From Herbaspirillum sp. WKF16 (GTDB lineage: Bacteria > Pseudomonadota > Gammaproteobacteria > Burkholderiales > Burkholderiaceae_D): a stretch of 64,000 bases of DNA. Positions 48,462 through 59,591 of the stretch are shown here, piece after piece. A model generated the notes under the pieces. The model searched no databases, was not told the DNA's origin, and saw only the letters and a list, made by a program, of their open reading frames with translations. Every line of letters begins with the position of its first letter. The stretch's first letter is position 1. The stretch is taken from assembly GCF_028993615.1 (NCBI RefSeq), contig NZ_CP118632.1, positions 744,001 through 808,000 on the forward strand, read 5' to 3'. A program made the position numbers and the translations under genes.

Positions 48462-48502
48462 AAAAACGCCGCCGCGAAGCGATTCGCGGCGGCGTTTTTT
48501 TT
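48462..48502. terminator. Bidirectional terminator between pntB and upp
   Basis: A very long perfect stem (ACGCCGCCGCGAA with TTCGCGGCGGCGT), 4-base loop, with five A on the left and eight T on the right. Confidence 0.95.
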
Positions 48503-48527
48503 ATCCCGGCGGCGGGAGCAAGCCCGC

Positions 48528-49175
48528 TTACTTGGTGCCGAAGATGCGGTCGCCCGCATCGCCCAGGCCGGGCACGATGTAGGCGTGGCTGTCCAGGTGC
48601 GAATCCAGCGAGGCGACGTACAGCTTGACGTCGGGGTGGGCGTCGGCGAACACTTGCACGCCCTCGGGCGCGGCCACCAGCGCCACGAAGATGATGTTGG
48701 CCGACGGCACGCCGCGCTTCTTGAGCGCGTCCACCGCATACACGGCGGAGTTGCCGGTGGCGACCATGGGGTCGCACAGGATCATGGTGCGGTCCTGCAG
48801 GTCGGGCAGGCGGACCAGATATTCGACCGGTTGGTGGTTTTCGTCGCGGTAGACGCCGATGTGGCCCACGCGCGCCGAGGGGATCAGCTCCAGCAGGCCG
48901 TCGCTCATGCCCACGCCGGCGCGCAGCACCGGCACGATGGCCAACTTGCGGCCGGCGATCACCGGCGCCTGGTAGCTCACCAGCGGGGTCTCGATGGTCT
49001 CGGTGGTCAACGGCAGGTCGCGCGTGATTTCGTAACCCATCAGCAGTGTGATCTCGCGCAGCAGATCGCGGAAGGTGCGCGTCGAGGTGCGCTTGTCGCG
49101 CATGTGCGTGAGCTTGTGCTGGATCAGCGGGTGATCGAGGATGTAGAGGTTCTTGAAGCGCGGGTCTTGTTTCAT
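48528..49175 (-). CDS. upp: Uracil phosphoribosyltransferase
   Basis: 215 residues from [10 protein letters not shown] at 49175; the frame goes on upstream without family similarity. Salvages uracil to UMP with PRPP. The PRPP loop [23 protein letters not shown] and the C-terminal uracil-binding [16 protein letters not shown] are intact. It is the last gene on the strand after ubiH-type and pepP, 99 bases downstream of the former, so it may be transcribed with them. Confidence 0.97.
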   Translation of the reverse strand: MKQDPRFKNLYILDHPLIQHKLTHMRDKRTSTRTFRDLLREITLLMGYEITRDLPLTTETIETPLVSYQAPVIAGRKLAIVPVLRAGVGMSDGLLELIPSARVGHIGVYRDENHQPVEYLVRLPDLQDRTMILCDPMVATGNSAVYAVDALKKRGVPSANIIFVALVAAPEGVQVFADAHPDVKLYVASLDSHLDSHAYIVPGLGDAGDRIFGTK

Positions 49176-49274
49176 GTCGGCAAACGAAATGGCTGTGTTG
49201 GTGCGGCCGCGGCCGCGATGCGGCATTGTCTCACGGCGCGGCCCGAGGCGGTATTGCCCGGGCCGCCGCGTCCT

Positions 49275-50423
49275 TCAGCGACGGCCGAACATCATCTGTT
49301 CGGCCAGCAGGTCGCGCGCCGCCGGCAGCGCGTCGATCAGGCCCAGCGAGAGACCGAGCGCGGCCTGCAACAGCGAGCCCTGCGGCGTGCCGGCGAATGC
49401 GCGCGCCATGAGGTCGGTCAGGCCGATGGTGAGGCTGCGGTCGCCGCCGCGCCGGCGCTCGAAGGCTTGCAGGGTGGCGGGCGAGAGCTCGCGCGCCAGC
49501 ACATCGGCCAGCACGCGGGCGTCGCGCAGGCCCAGGTTCAGGCCTTGGCCGGCCACCGGGTGCAGGGTTTGCGCGGCGTTGCCGATGGCCGCCACGCGGC
49601 GCGTCTGGCCGGGGCCGGCATTGAGTCCGAGCGCATAGGAGTGGCGCGGGCTGATGCGGGTGAAGCGGCCCAGGCGCTGGCCGAAGGCCTGGTTCAGCGC
49701 GGCCAGGAAGGCGCCGTCCTCCAGCGCCAGCAGCCGTTCGCCGGTGGCGGGGCGCACGCACCACACCAGCGCGTAGCCGTCGTCCTGCGGCAGCAGGGCC
49801 AGCGGACCTTCGTCGGTGAAGCGTTCGAAGGCGCGATGCGGGATGGCCTGGTCGGCATGCACATGGGCGATCAGCGCCAGCTGACGGTAGTCGCGCTGGC
49901 GGTTCCTTTGCCGCTGCTCGCCGAATACGCCGCCCTCGGCCTGGATCGCCAGCGTGGCGCGCAGCACGCGGCCGTCTTGCAGCGACACCGCGACGTGGTC
50001 TTCCTCTTCTGCCAGGGCGGCCACTTCGGCCGGGCGCAGGAACGTCAGGCCCAGGTCGGCGGTGGCCTTGGCCAGCGCCAGGTTGACCTCGCCATAGCGC
50101 GCCACATAGCCCAGCGCCGGCAGCGCGTAATCCTCGCGGTCCAGCAGCGTGCGGCCGAAGTGGCCGCGTCGCGAGACGTGGATCTGCTCGATGGCGGTGG
50201 CGTTCTTCCCCACCGCGTCCCAGGCGCCCAGTTCGTCGAGGATCTGGCGGCTGCCGTAGGAGAGGGCGATGGTGCGCGGATCCTGCGCGGCCTGTTCCGG
50301 CGTCTTCATGTCGATCAGCGCGATGCGCGCGGCCGCGCGCCCGCGCCTGGCGAGCAGGCCGGCGAGGCTTTGGCCGACGGGGCCACCGCCGCAGATGATG
50401 AGGTCGTAGTCGACGGAATTCAT
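49275..50423 (-). CDS. UbiH/UbiF/VisC-family FAD-dependent hydroxylase
   Basis: 382 residues from MNSVDYDLII at 50423. The FAD fold starts with DLIICGGGPVGQSLAGLLARRG; the second FAD motif IGNAAQTLHPVAGQGLNLGLRDA is complete. These enzymes hydroxylate the ring of ubiquinone intermediates. Which position this one modifies (UbiH, UbiF, UbiI or UbiL class) cannot be told from sequence alone. The place after pepP matches the pepP-ubiH-visC order of enterobacteria. Confidence 0.92.
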   Translation of the reverse strand: MNSVDYDLIICGGGPVGQSLAGLLARRGRAAARIALIDMKTPEQAAQDPRTIALSYGSRQILDELGAWDAVGKNATAIEQIHVSRRGHFGRTLLDREDYALPALGYVARYGEVNLALAKATADLGLTFLRPAEVAALAEEEDHVAVSLQDGRVLRATLAIQAEGGVFGEQRQRNRQRDYRQLALIAHVHADQAIPHRAFERFTDEGPLALLPQDDGYALVWCVRPATGERLLALEDGAFLAALNQAFGQRLGRFTRISPRHSYALGLNAGPGQTRRVAAIGNAAQTLHPVAGQGLNLGLRDARVLADVLARELSPATLQAFERRRGGDRSLTIGLTDLMARAFAGTPQGSLLQAALGLSLGLIDALPAARDLLAEQMMFGRR

Positions 50424-50529
50424 GGTGCCGGAACGGATGAGGTGGACGGAAGACAAGACCCGGTCATTGTAGCGGAGCGGCATGCGGCGGAATTGATCCG
50501 GCGCATGCCGCCGGTGTTGCGCTTGCCGT

Positions 50530-51872
<1,343 letters not shown>

Positions 51873-51876
<4 letters not shown>

Positions 51877-52586
51877 GGGCGGGGGCCTCCAGGCGGGTTC
51901 AATGCTTCCAGTTGTTCGATCGTGCCGACGTTGTGCCATTCGCCGCGGAAGACGTCGCCGCCGACCTGGCCGCGCGCGGCGTATTCGCGCAGCAGGGGGC
52001 CGAGCTTGGCATGTTCGCCGGGCGCGATCGCATCGAACATCTGCGGACGGTAGACGCCGATGTTGGCGAAAGTCAGCTTCTTCTCGCCTTCGTTGGCGAT
52101 CGAGAAATTGTTGAGCGCGAAGTCGCCCTCGGGATGGAAGGGCGGATTCTTGATCAGCCAGATCCAGGCGACGTCGCGTTTGTCCGGCGGCAACGGATTG
52201 CCCCAGGGGTCTTCGTCTTCCAGCGCGCCCTTCACTTCTTCATAGTTGAAGTGCGGGCAGTAGATGTCGCCCGAGACGGCCACGAAGGGCGCCTCGCCCA
52301 GCAGGTGCCGCGCCTTGGCGATGCCGCCGGCGGTTTCCAGCGCCGTGCCTTCCGGCGAGTAATGCAACTGCGCGCCGAAGCGGCTGCCGTCGCCCAGCGC
52401 CTCTTCGATCATGTGGCCGAGATGGGCGTGGTTGATGACGATCTCGGTGATGCCGGCGCGCACCAGCGAGAGGATCTGCCACACGATCAGCGGGCGGCCG
52501 CGCACCTTGAGCAGCGGCTTGGGGCAACTGTCGGTCAGCGGGCGCATGCGCTCGCCGCGGCCGGCTGCGAAGATCATGGCTTTCAT
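51873..52586 (-). CDS. murU: N-acetylmuramate alpha-1-phosphate uridylyltransferase (MurU)
   Basis: 237 residues. Sugar nucleotidyltransferase with the opening MKAMIFAAGRGERMRPLT and KPLLKVRGRPLI, and metal site in VSGDIYC. With AmgK it makes UDP-MurNAc directly from recycled MurNAc, bypassing the fosfomycin-sensitive MurA step. The amgK gene ends 13 bases upstream, which is the known gene order and the main reason for this name over a generic nucleotidyltransferase. Confidence 0.92.
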
Positions 52587-52599
52587 CGCGTGCGCCTCC

Positions 52600-53631
52600 T
52601 CAGAACGTGTAGCCGAACTTGGGGGCGTGTTCCTGCTCCAGCTTTTCGATCAGGCGCACCAGCGGCGTGAAGGCGACATAGCGGCGCGCCGTCTTGAGCG
52701 TGTACTCCATGACCAGCGGCATGTCCTTCAGGTAGCCGTCCTTGCCGTCGCGATGATAGAGGCGGGCGAAGATGCCCAGCACCTTGAGGTGGCGCTGCAG
52801 GCCCATCCACTCGAAGTCGCGGTAGAAGGTGTCGATGTCCGGCGCCACCGGCAGGCCGGCGCGGCGCGCCTTCTCCCAGTAGCGGATGGCCCAGTCCAGC
52901 ACCAGTTCCTCGTCCCACTGGATGTAGGCGTCGCGCAGCAGTGAGACCAGGTCGTAGGTGGGCGGGCCGTAGACCGCGTCCTGGAAGTCGAGGATGCCCG
53001 GATTGCCGGCGGGCAGCACCATCAGGTTGCGCGAGTGATAGTCGCGATGCACGTATACCTGGCCCTGGGCCAGGTTGTTGGCGAGGATGGCGTCGAAGGT
53101 CTTGGTCAGGATGGCGTTCTGCTCGTCGGAGAGCGTCACGCCCAGGTGGCGGCCGATGTACCACTCGCGGAACAGCTCCAGCTCGCGCAGCAGCAGCGGG
53201 CGATCGTATTCGGGCAGGGCCTCGGCTTTGCTTTGCGCTTGTAAAAGTACCAGGGCCTCGATCGCATCCATGTATAGTTTGTGCGCGCTGTCGGCCGTGA
53301 GCTGGTTCAGGTAGGTCGTGGAGCCCAGGTCGGTCAGCAGCAGGAAGCCGCGTTGCTCGTCCTGCGCCAGGATCTTGGGAACAGTCACGCCGGTGGCGCC
53401 GAACAGGCCGGCCACCTTGACGAAGGGCCGCACGTCTTCTTGGGGCGGCGGCGCGTCCATCGCGATGGCGGTGCCGCCGTCCTTCATGTCCACCCGGAAA
53501 TACCGGCGGAAGCTGGCGTCGGCGGAGGCCGGACGCAGGGTGGGGGAGAGCACCGGAGTGTCGGCGAGGGTATCGAGCCAGGCTTGCAGTTCGGACAGGC
53601 GGAGATCGGGGGAAGAACTGGATGAAGACAT
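52600..53631 (-). CDS. amgK: Anomeric N-acetylmuramate/N-acetylglucosamine kinase (AmgK)
   Basis: 343 residues of the APH/choline-kinase fold. The catalytic loop is VYVHRDYHSRNLMV and the metal-binding segment GILDFQDAVYGPPTYDLVSLLRD. It phosphorylates the anomeric carbon of MurNAc in cell-wall recycling. Followed by murU and divergent from lptD, the arrangement known in Pseudomonas and relatives. The starting codons are Ser-rich (MSSSSSSPDLR). Confidence 0.93.
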   Translation of the reverse strand: MSSSSSSPDLRLSELQAWLDTLADTPVLSPTLRPASADASFRRYFRVDMKDGGTAIAMDAPPPQEDVRPFVKVAGLFGATGVTVPKILAQDEQRGFLLLTDLGSTTYLNQLTADSAHKLYMDAIEALVLLQAQSKAEALPEYDRPLLLRELELFREWYIGRHLGVTLSDEQNAILTKTFDAILANNLAQGQVYVHRDYHSRNLMVLPAGNPGILDFQDAVYGPPTYDLVSLLRDAYIQWDEELVLDWAIRYWEKARRAGLPVAPDIDTFYRDFEWMGLQRHLKVLGIFARLYHRDGKDGYLKDMPLVMEYTLKTARRYVAFTPLVRLIEKLEQEHAPKFGYTF

Positions 53632-53649
53632 GAACTATCTGAGGAATTC

Positions 53650-53677
53650 GTTTGGCGTGGTTGAGTTCCCATATAAT
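53650..53677 (+). promoter_or_regulatory. Candidate lptD promoter
   Basis: A perfect TATAAT at 53672-53677 with GTTTGG at 53650-53655 16 bases upstream, about 52 bases before the chosen lptD ATG. The elements lie in the short AT-rich gap between the divergent amgK and lptD. Confidence 0.55.
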
Positions 53678-53728
53678 AAGGGATTAAATTCAAAAAATCC
53701 GCCTGCACGGTGTCTTGCCACTCTTTTC

Positions 53729-55999
53729 ATGATCCGGTTTCCCAAGTCTCTTTCTGAACGCACTGTCAACTGGCGGTTGGCGCGTCTGTTTTCGTCGGCG
53801 ATGGCGGTCGCATCGGCTTCCAGCCTGTTGCCGCTGACCGTCCACGCGCAGATGACGGCGCCGGCTGTCGCGCCGGCCGACGACAAGGACGCTCCGGTCA
53901 ACGTGAGCGCCGAGCAGATGACCGGCCGTCCGGACCGCCAGGTGAACCTGGACCGCGACGTCGAACTGGTCAAGGGACACACCACCATCAAGGCGGACAA
54001 GGCGGAATACCGCATCATCCAGGACGAGGTCGAAGCCACCGGTCACGTCTGGATGCAGCGCATGCAGGACCAGTACACCGGCGACCATGCCGAGATGAAC
54101 ATGGGATCGGGCGCCGGCTACGTCACGCAGCCCACCTACCTGATCGGCAAGGTCGGCGGACGCGGCAAGGCCGAACGCATCAACTTCCTGTCGGACGACC
54201 AGGCGCAGGTCCAGCAAGGCACCTACAGCACCTGCGAGGCGACCGAACCCGATTGGTACCTCAAGGCCAACACCCTCGATCTCGATAGCGGACGCGACGT
54301 CGGCACCATGCACGGGGGCCTGCTGTACTTCAAGGATGTGCCCATCCTCGGTTCGCCCTGGATGTCGTTCCCGCTGTCGGGCGAACGCAAGTCCGGCGTG
54401 CTGCCGCCGACCATCGGCGCGACCAGCACCGGCGGCATGGAATTGGCGGTGCCGTACTACTTCAACCTGGCGCCGAACTACGATCTGACGCTGGTGCCCA
54501 AATACATTGCACGCCGCGGTCTGCAGATGGCCGCCGAGACGCGCTACCTGGGCGAAACCTACTCCGGCAAGACTTATGTTGAAGGGATCCAGGATCGGGT
54601 GACCGGCACCGGCCGTTACTCGCTGTCCTCGATCCACGACCAGACGCTGGCGCCGGGCCTCAAGCTGAACTGGAACCTGAACAAGGCCTCCGACAACGAT
54701 TACGCATCCGACTTCGCCCACTCGATTACCGGCAGCACGCAGCGCCTGCTGATCCGCGACGTGGCCTTAAGTTATGCTACCCCGTACTGGAGCCTGTACG
54801 GTCACGTCTCCAAGTACCAGCTGCTGCAAGACGTCAACAATCCGATCACCAAGCCCTATGACCGGGTGCCGCAGATCGTCTTCACCGGCAGCCGGCTGGA
54901 TCTCGGCGGCTTTGACTTCAATACGACGGCCGATTTCACGCGTTTCTCCAGCAACGACCTGGTCGGCGGCGACCGCGGCTACATCACGCAGTCGGTTGCA
55001 TATCCGATCGTGCGTCCCAGTTATTTCGTGACGCCCAAGGTAACGCTGGATACCACCAGCTACCGACTCAACAACGTCCTGCCCGGCGCGCGCACCGACT
55101 ATTCGCGCACCCTGCCGACGATGTCGCTGGATTCGGGCCTGTTCTTCGAGCGCGACACCGCGCTGCTCGGCCGCAACATGACCCAGACGCTGGAGCCGCG
55201 CCTGTATTATGTGCGCACCCCCTATCGCGACCAGTCGCAGCTGCCCAACTTCGATTCCGGCCTGGCCGACTTCAATTTCGCCCAGGTCTTCAGCGAGAAC
55301 CGTTTCGTCGGCCACGACCGCATCAGCGACGCCAACCAGCTGACCGCGGCGCTGACGACCCGCTTCATCGAAGAGAACGGGCTCGAGCGCCTGCGCGCCG
55401 CGTTCGCGCAGCGCTTCTATTTCACCGACCCGCGCGTCGTGATCGACGGCACCACCACCACCACGCTGGGCAGCAAGTCCGACCTGCTGCTGGCCCTGGG
55501 CGGACAGATCACCAAGGAATTTTCCACCGACAACACGGTGCAGTACAGCGAGACGCTGCGCCAGATGGTGCGCTCGACCTTCGGCGTGCGCTGGCAGCCG
55601 GCGCCCAAGCGCGTGCTGAACCTGCAATATCGCCTGGACCGCACCTACGTCAACCCGTCGACCGGTCAGCTCGATCCCATCAAGCAAATCGATGTTTCCG
55701 GCCAGTGGCCGGTCTCGCAGCGCTGGTATGCCGTGGGCCGCATCAACTACTCGATCCCCGACCGCACCGTGGCCGAAGGCCTGGCGGGGATGGAATACAA
55801 GGCGGACTGCTGGGTCTTCCGCGTGGTGGCCCAGCGTATCCCTACCTCGTCGACCAAGGCGTCCACCGGTTTCTTCTTCCAGCTTGAACTCACCGGCTTC
55901 TCCAAGATCGGTTCCAACCCGCTGGAAGCGATCAAGAGCAGCGTTCCCGGTTACCAGAACGTGAACCTGCCGGACAGCGCGCCCAACGGCAACTTCTAA
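53729..55999 (+). CDS. lptD: LPS-assembly outer-membrane protein LptD
   Basis: 756 residues from MIRFPKSLSE at 53729. The frame is open further upstream, but the -10 box at 53672 lies after the next possible start (53630). A basic N-terminus and signal peptide end at VHA-QM (residue 40). Residues 55-170 form the OstA-like beta-taco, the rest the large barrel that inserts LPS. It has only two cysteines, C169 (YSTCEATEPDW) and C694 (KADCWVF), so at most one disulfide. surA follows after 24 bases. Confidence 0.95.
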   Translation: MIRFPKSLSERTVNWRLARLFSSAMAVASASSLLPLTVHAQMTAPAVAPADDKDAPVNVSAEQMTGRPDRQVNLDRDVELVKGHTTIKADKAEYRIIQDEVEATGHVWMQRMQDQYTGDHAEMNMGSGAGYVTQPTYLIGKVGGRGKAERINFLSDDQAQVQQGTYSTCEATEPDWYLKANTLDLDSGRDVGTMHGGLLYFKDVPILGSPWMSFPLSGERKSGVLPPTIGATSTGGMELAVPYYFNLAPNYDLTLVPKYIARRGLQMAAETRYLGETYSGKTYVEGIQDRVTGTGRYSLSSIHDQTLAPGLKLNWNLNKASDNDYASDFAHSITGSTQRLLIRDVALSYATPYWSLYGHVSKYQLLQDVNNPITKPYDRVPQIVFTGSRLDLGGFDFNTTADFTRFSSNDLVGGDRGYITQSVAYPIVRPSYFVTPKVTLDTTSYRLNNVLPGARTDYSRTLPTMSLDSGLFFERDTALLGRNMTQTLEPRLYYVRTPYRDQSQLPNFDSGLADFNFAQVFSENRFVGHDRISDANQLTAALTTRFIEENGLERLRAAFAQRFYFTDPRVVIDGTTTTTLGSKSDLLLALGGQITKEFSTDNTVQYSETLRQMVRSTFGVRWQPAPKRVLNLQYRLDRTYVNPSTGQLDPIKQIDVSGQWPVSQRWYAVGRINYSIPDRTVAEGLAGMEYKADCWVFRVVAQRIPTSSTKASTGFFFQLELTGFSKIGSNPLEAIKSSVPGYQNVNLPDSAPNGNF

Positions 56000-56023
56000 C
56001 CTTTTTCTGACTCGTGTTCATTC

Positions 56024-57523
56024 ATGCGTAATATGCGTACACCACTACTCGCAAAAACCAAAACAGTGACCGCACTGCTGTGCATGCTTGGCGTGATCAG
56101 CAATGCGCACGCGCAGTTCGCGACCACGATCATTCCGGTGGCGCCGTCGGAGACCGCGCCGCAGAGTCCGGCCAAGCCGGCCGCCGCCAAGCCCGCCGCC
56201 GTCAGGCCGGCGGCAGCAGCGCCGGTGTCGGCCACGCCCCCGGCCGTCGCGCCGGCCGCCGCCGCGCCCGAGCGTGTGCGCAGCGAGCCCAAGCCTGTGG
56301 ACTCCATCCTGGTGGTGGTCAATAACGAAGTCATCACCCGCCAGGAAGTGTCCGAGCGCCTGGCCAGCATCGAACAGCGCATGACCGCGCAGAACGTGCA
56401 GCTGCCGCCGCGCAACCAGCTGGTGCGCCAGATCGTCGAGCGCATGATCGTGGAACGTGCCCAGGCGCAGATGGCCAAGGAAGGCGGCATCGTGGTGGAC
56501 GACGCCATGCTGGACCGCGCCATGCAGCGCATCGCCGACCAGAACAAGATGTCGATGCCGGAATTCCGCACGCGCCTGGAAAAGGAAGGCATGGTCTACG
56601 CCAGCTTCCGCGAAGAGATCCGCCGCGAAATCCTGGGCCAGCGCCTGCGCGAGCGTGAAGTCGACAACAAGGTGACGGTGACCGAATCCGAGGTCGACAA
56701 CTACATGGCCGCCGAGGCCAATGCCGGCGATACCCGTCAGGAGCTGGACATCGCCCAGATCCTGATCCGCGTGCCCGAGAACGCCACGCCGGAACAACTG
56801 GCCGCGCGCCGCGAGCGTGCCGAGGACGTGCTGCGCCAGCTCAAGACCGGCGCCGACTTCGCCAAGACCGCCGCCGCCTATTCCGACGCCTCCGACGCGC
56901 TGCAAGGCGGCGACCTGGGCTGGCGTCCGGCCGAGCGCCTGCCGCAGCTGTTCCTGGACGGCGTGGCCAAGCTGCAGGACGGCCAGATCGGCGCCATCCT
57001 CAAGAGCGGCAACGGCTTCCACATCCTCAAGCTGGTCGGCCGCCGCGCCGCCGGCAATACCCAGGCCGCCGCGCCTGCCGTGCAGCAGACCCATGTGCGC
57101 CACATCCTGATCAAGGTCAACCAAGTGGTGACCGCAGTCGAGGCCAAGCGCAAGCTGGCCGAACTGAAGGAGCGCCTGGACCATGGCTCGGCCACCTTCG
57201 AGGAACTGGCCAAGCTGTATTCGAACGACCTGTCGGCCTCCAAGGGCGGCGACCTGGGCTGGGTGTATCCTGGCGACACCGTGCCCGAGTTCGAGCGCGC
57301 CATGGATCAGTTGAAGCCGGGCGAGGTCAGCCAGCCGATCGAGTCGCCGTTCGGTTTCCACCTGATCCAGGTGGTCGAGCGCAAGACCGACGACGCTTCC
57401 AAGGAGCGCGCCCGCCAGGCTGCGCGCCAGGCCATCCGCGAGCGCAAGATCGAGGAAGCCAACGAAGACTGGACGCGCCAGATCCGCGACCGCGCCTACG
57501 TCGAATATCGTAACGACGACTGA
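56024..57523 (+). CDS. surA: Periplasmic chaperone/peptidyl-prolyl isomerase SurA
   Basis: 499 residues. Signal peptide ends AHA-QF (residue 31), then an Ala/Pro-rich linker (about 45-85) longer than in E. coli SurA, the N-terminal chaperone domain (from VDSILVVVNNEVITRQEV), and two parvulin domains (about 245-345, ELDIAQILIRVPE; and 365-465, THVRHILIKVN). SurA escorts barrel proteins, including LptD, to the Bam complex. Gene order lptD-surA-pdxA-rsmA is the same as in E. coli. Confidence 0.97.
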   Translation: MRNMRTPLLAKTKTVTALLCMLGVISNAHAQFATTIIPVAPSETAPQSPAKPAAAKPAAVRPAAAAPVSATPPAVAPAAAAPERVRSEPKPVDSILVVVNNEVITRQEVSERLASIEQRMTAQNVQLPPRNQLVRQIVERMIVERAQAQMAKEGGIVVDDAMLDRAMQRIADQNKMSMPEFRTRLEKEGMVYASFREEIRREILGQRLREREVDNKVTVTESEVDNYMAAEANAGDTRQELDIAQILIRVPENATPEQLAARRERAEDVLRQLKTGADFAKTAAAYSDASDALQGGDLGWRPAERLPQLFLDGVAKLQDGQIGAILKSGNGFHILKLVGRRAAGNTQAAAPAVQQTHVRHILIKVNQVVTAVEAKRKLAELKERLDHGSATFEELAKLYSNDLSASKGGDLGWVYPGDTVPEFERAMDQLKPGEVSQPIESPFGFHLIQVVERKTDDASKERARQAARQAIRERKIEEANEDWTRQIRDRAYVEYRNDD

Positions 57524-57564
57524 GATCGCCAGGAGGGCGCGTGAGGCGTCCTTCGTGTCATCGA

Positions 57565-57602
57565 GCAAGAAGCCGGCGTTGTCGCCGGCTCTTGCATTTT
57601 TG
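57565..57602 (+). terminator. Terminator-like hairpin between surA and pdxA
   Basis: A 13-bp stem (GCAAGA-GCCGGCG with CGCCGGC-TCTTGC, one bulged A) and a 4-base loop, then ATTTTT. The pdxA gene starts 20 bases later and must be reached by read-through or its own promoter. Confidence 0.75.
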
Positions 57603-57622
57603 AAGCCTATTTCCTTCACGCC

Positions 57623-58654
57623 ATGAATCGACCCATCATCGCGCTCACCTGCGGCGAACCGGCAGGCATCGGTCCCGAGATTTCCCTGCGCGCGGCCTGG
57701 GAGCTGCGCGGCGACGTGCGCTGCGTGCTGCTGGGCGACGCCGCGCTGCTGGCCCAGACCGCATACGACATCGACCCGCAGATGCGGGTGGCGGCCATTT
57801 CCATCCAGGCATGGCGCAATGGCGGCCTGCCCGATTTCCCGGCCGATCGCCTGTGCGTGATCGATTGCCCGGCGGCCGAGCCGGTGCGGGCCGGGCAGCT
57901 CGACGCCCGCAATGGCCGCGCCGTGCTGCAGGCGCTGGACATGGCGGTCGAAGGCGCCCTGGGCGGCGCCTTTGCCGCGATCGTCACCGCGCCGCTGCAA
58001 AAGAGCGTCATCAACGACGCCGGCGTCGCCTTCACCGGCCATACCGAATACCTGGCCGACGCCACCGACACGCCGCAGGTGGTGATGATGCTGGCCGGCG
58101 GCGACGCCCCGCACCTGCGCGTGGCGCTGGCCACCACCCACCTGGCGCTGAAGGACGTGCCCGCGGCCATCACCGCCGACAGCCTGGCGCGCACGCTGGA
58201 CATCATCGACGCCGACCTGCGCGGCAAGTTCGGCATCGCCCGGCCGCGCATCCTGGTGACCGGCCTGAATCCGCACGCCGGCGAGAACGGCTACCTGGGC
58301 CGCGAGGAGATCGACGTGATCGCCCCGGCATTGCTGGCCGCCCAGCAGCGCGGCATCGATGCGCGCGGTCCTTACCCGGCCGACACCCTGTTCCAGCCCA
58401 AGTACCTGGAAGACGCCGATTGCGTGCTGGCGATGTACCACGACCAGGGCCTGCCGGTCCTGAAGTTCGCCAGCTTCGGCCATGGCATCAACATTACGCT
58501 GGGGCTGCCGCTGATCCGCACATCGGTCGATCACGGCACCGCGCTCGACCTGGCCGCGCGCGGCCTGGGCCTCGCCGACCACGGCAGCATGGTGGTTGCG
58601 ATCCGCGCCGCCGCCGACATGGCGCGGCGACAAAACGACAAGGCACGACCATGA
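57623..58654 (+). CDS. pdxA: 4-hydroxythreonine-4-phosphate dehydrogenase
   Basis: 343 residues. Oxidises 4-phosphohydroxy-L-threonine in vitamin B6 synthesis. Metal and substrate segments: [12 protein letters not shown] at the start, the central [20 protein letters not shown] with the conserved His, [15 protein letters not shown], and [13 protein letters not shown]. It overlaps rsmA by four bases (ATGA). The last enzyme of the same pathway, PdxH, is encoded at 34189. Confidence 0.97.
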   Translation: MNRPIIALTCGEPAGIGPEISLRAAWELRGDVRCVLLGDAALLAQTAYDIDPQMRVAAISIQAWRNGGLPDFPADRLCVIDCPAAEPVRAGQLDARNGRAVLQALDMAVEGALGGAFAAIVTAPLQKSVINDAGVAFTGHTEYLADATDTPQVVMMLAGGDAPHLRVALATTHLALKDVPAAITADSLARTLDIIDADLRGKFGIARPRILVTGLNPHAGENGYLGREEIDVIAPALLAAQQRGIDARGPYPADTLFQPKYLEDADCVLAMYHDQGLPVLKFASFGHGINITLGLPLIRTSVDHGTALDLAARGLGLADHGSMVVAIRAAADMARRQNDKARP

Positions 58655-59433
58655 AACACATCGCCCGCAAACGCTTCGGCCAGAACTTCCTGACCGACGA
58701 CGTCGTCCTGTACGACATCATCCGCGGCATCGCGCCCGAGCCCGACGACGCCATGGTCGAGATCGGTCCCGGCCTGGCGGCGATGACCGCGCTGCTGCTC
58801 GACACCGTGCGTCACCTGCACGTGGTGGAGCTGGACCGCGACCTGGTCGAACGCTTGAAAAAGCGCTTCCCGGCGCAGCGCCTGAGCGTGCATTCGGCCG
58901 ACGCGCTCAAGTTCGATTTCACTTCCATTCCGGTGCCGCCGGGACAGAAGCTGCGCGTGGTCGGCAACCTGCCCTACAACATCTCCAGTCCGCTGCTGTT
59001 CCACCTGGCCGAGATCGCGCCGCTGGTGCGCGACCAGCATTTCATGCTGCAGAAGGAAGTGGTCGAGCGCATGGTGGCCGAGCCCGGCGGCAAGGCCTAT
59101 GGGCGCTTGTCGGTGATGCTGCAGTGGCGCTATCACATGGAGCTGCTGTTCGTGGTGCCGCCCACCGCCTTCGATCCGCCGCCGCAGGTGGATTCGGCCA
59201 TCGTGCGCATGATCCCGCTGGCGCAGCCGATGCAGTGCGAGCAGGCCTTGCTGGAGCAGGTGGTCACCAAGGCTTTCTCCCAGCGGCGCAAGGTGATCCG
59301 CAATTGCGTGGCGGGCCTGTTTACCGAAGACGAACTCAGGCAGGCCGGCGTCGATCCGCAGGCGCGCCCGGAAGCCGTCCCGGTGGCGCAGTTCGTGGCC
59401 CTGGCCAATCTGCTGGCGGCGCGCAAGGGCTGA
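58651..59433 (+). CDS. rsmA: 16S rRNA dimethyladenosine transferase (RsmA/KsgA)
   Basis: 260 residues. Dimethylates A1518 and A1519 of 16S rRNA during late 30S assembly. [11 protein letters not shown] at the start, the SAM motif [11 protein letters not shown], acidic [10 protein letters not shown] and the catalytic [11 protein letters not shown] are intact. Translation is coupled to pdxA. It is the last gene of the lptD unit in the window; apaG and apaH, which follow in E. coli, are not here. Confidence 0.97.
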   Translation: MKHIARKRFGQNFLTDDVVLYDIIRGIAPEPDDAMVEIGPGLAAMTALLLDTVRHLHVVELDRDLVERLKKRFPAQRLSVHSADALKFDFTSIPVPPGQKLRVVGNLPYNISSPLLFHLAEIAPLVRDQHFMLQKEVVERMVAEPGGKAYGRLSVMLQWRYHMELLFVVPPTAFDPPPQVDSAIVRMIPLAQPMQCEQALLEQVVTKAFSQRRKVIRNCVAGLFTEDELRQAGVDPQARPEAVPVAQFVALANLLAARKG

Positions 59434-59591
59434 CGCCGCGGGCCGCTGCGGCGGTTGCAGAAAGTCACAATTGGGGACGCGACTCGTAAGAACTGTAACC
59501 AAGTTTCAGAATCGATGGATTTCGATTTTTTGCGGCGTATATTCAAATCGTACCGCGACGACATAGCGGACTTTTCTGACAGGAGCCAATC

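Noticed and set aside
53630..53728. Earlier LptD start at 53630
   Set aside because: The perfect -10 box at 53672-53677 would lie inside the coding region, and the added residues do not form a better signal peptide.
56045..58633. Open frame of 862 codons antisense to surA and pdxA
   Set aside because: Low-complexity Gly/His/Arg/Gln composition, no family similarity, and the sense strand holds two certain genes.
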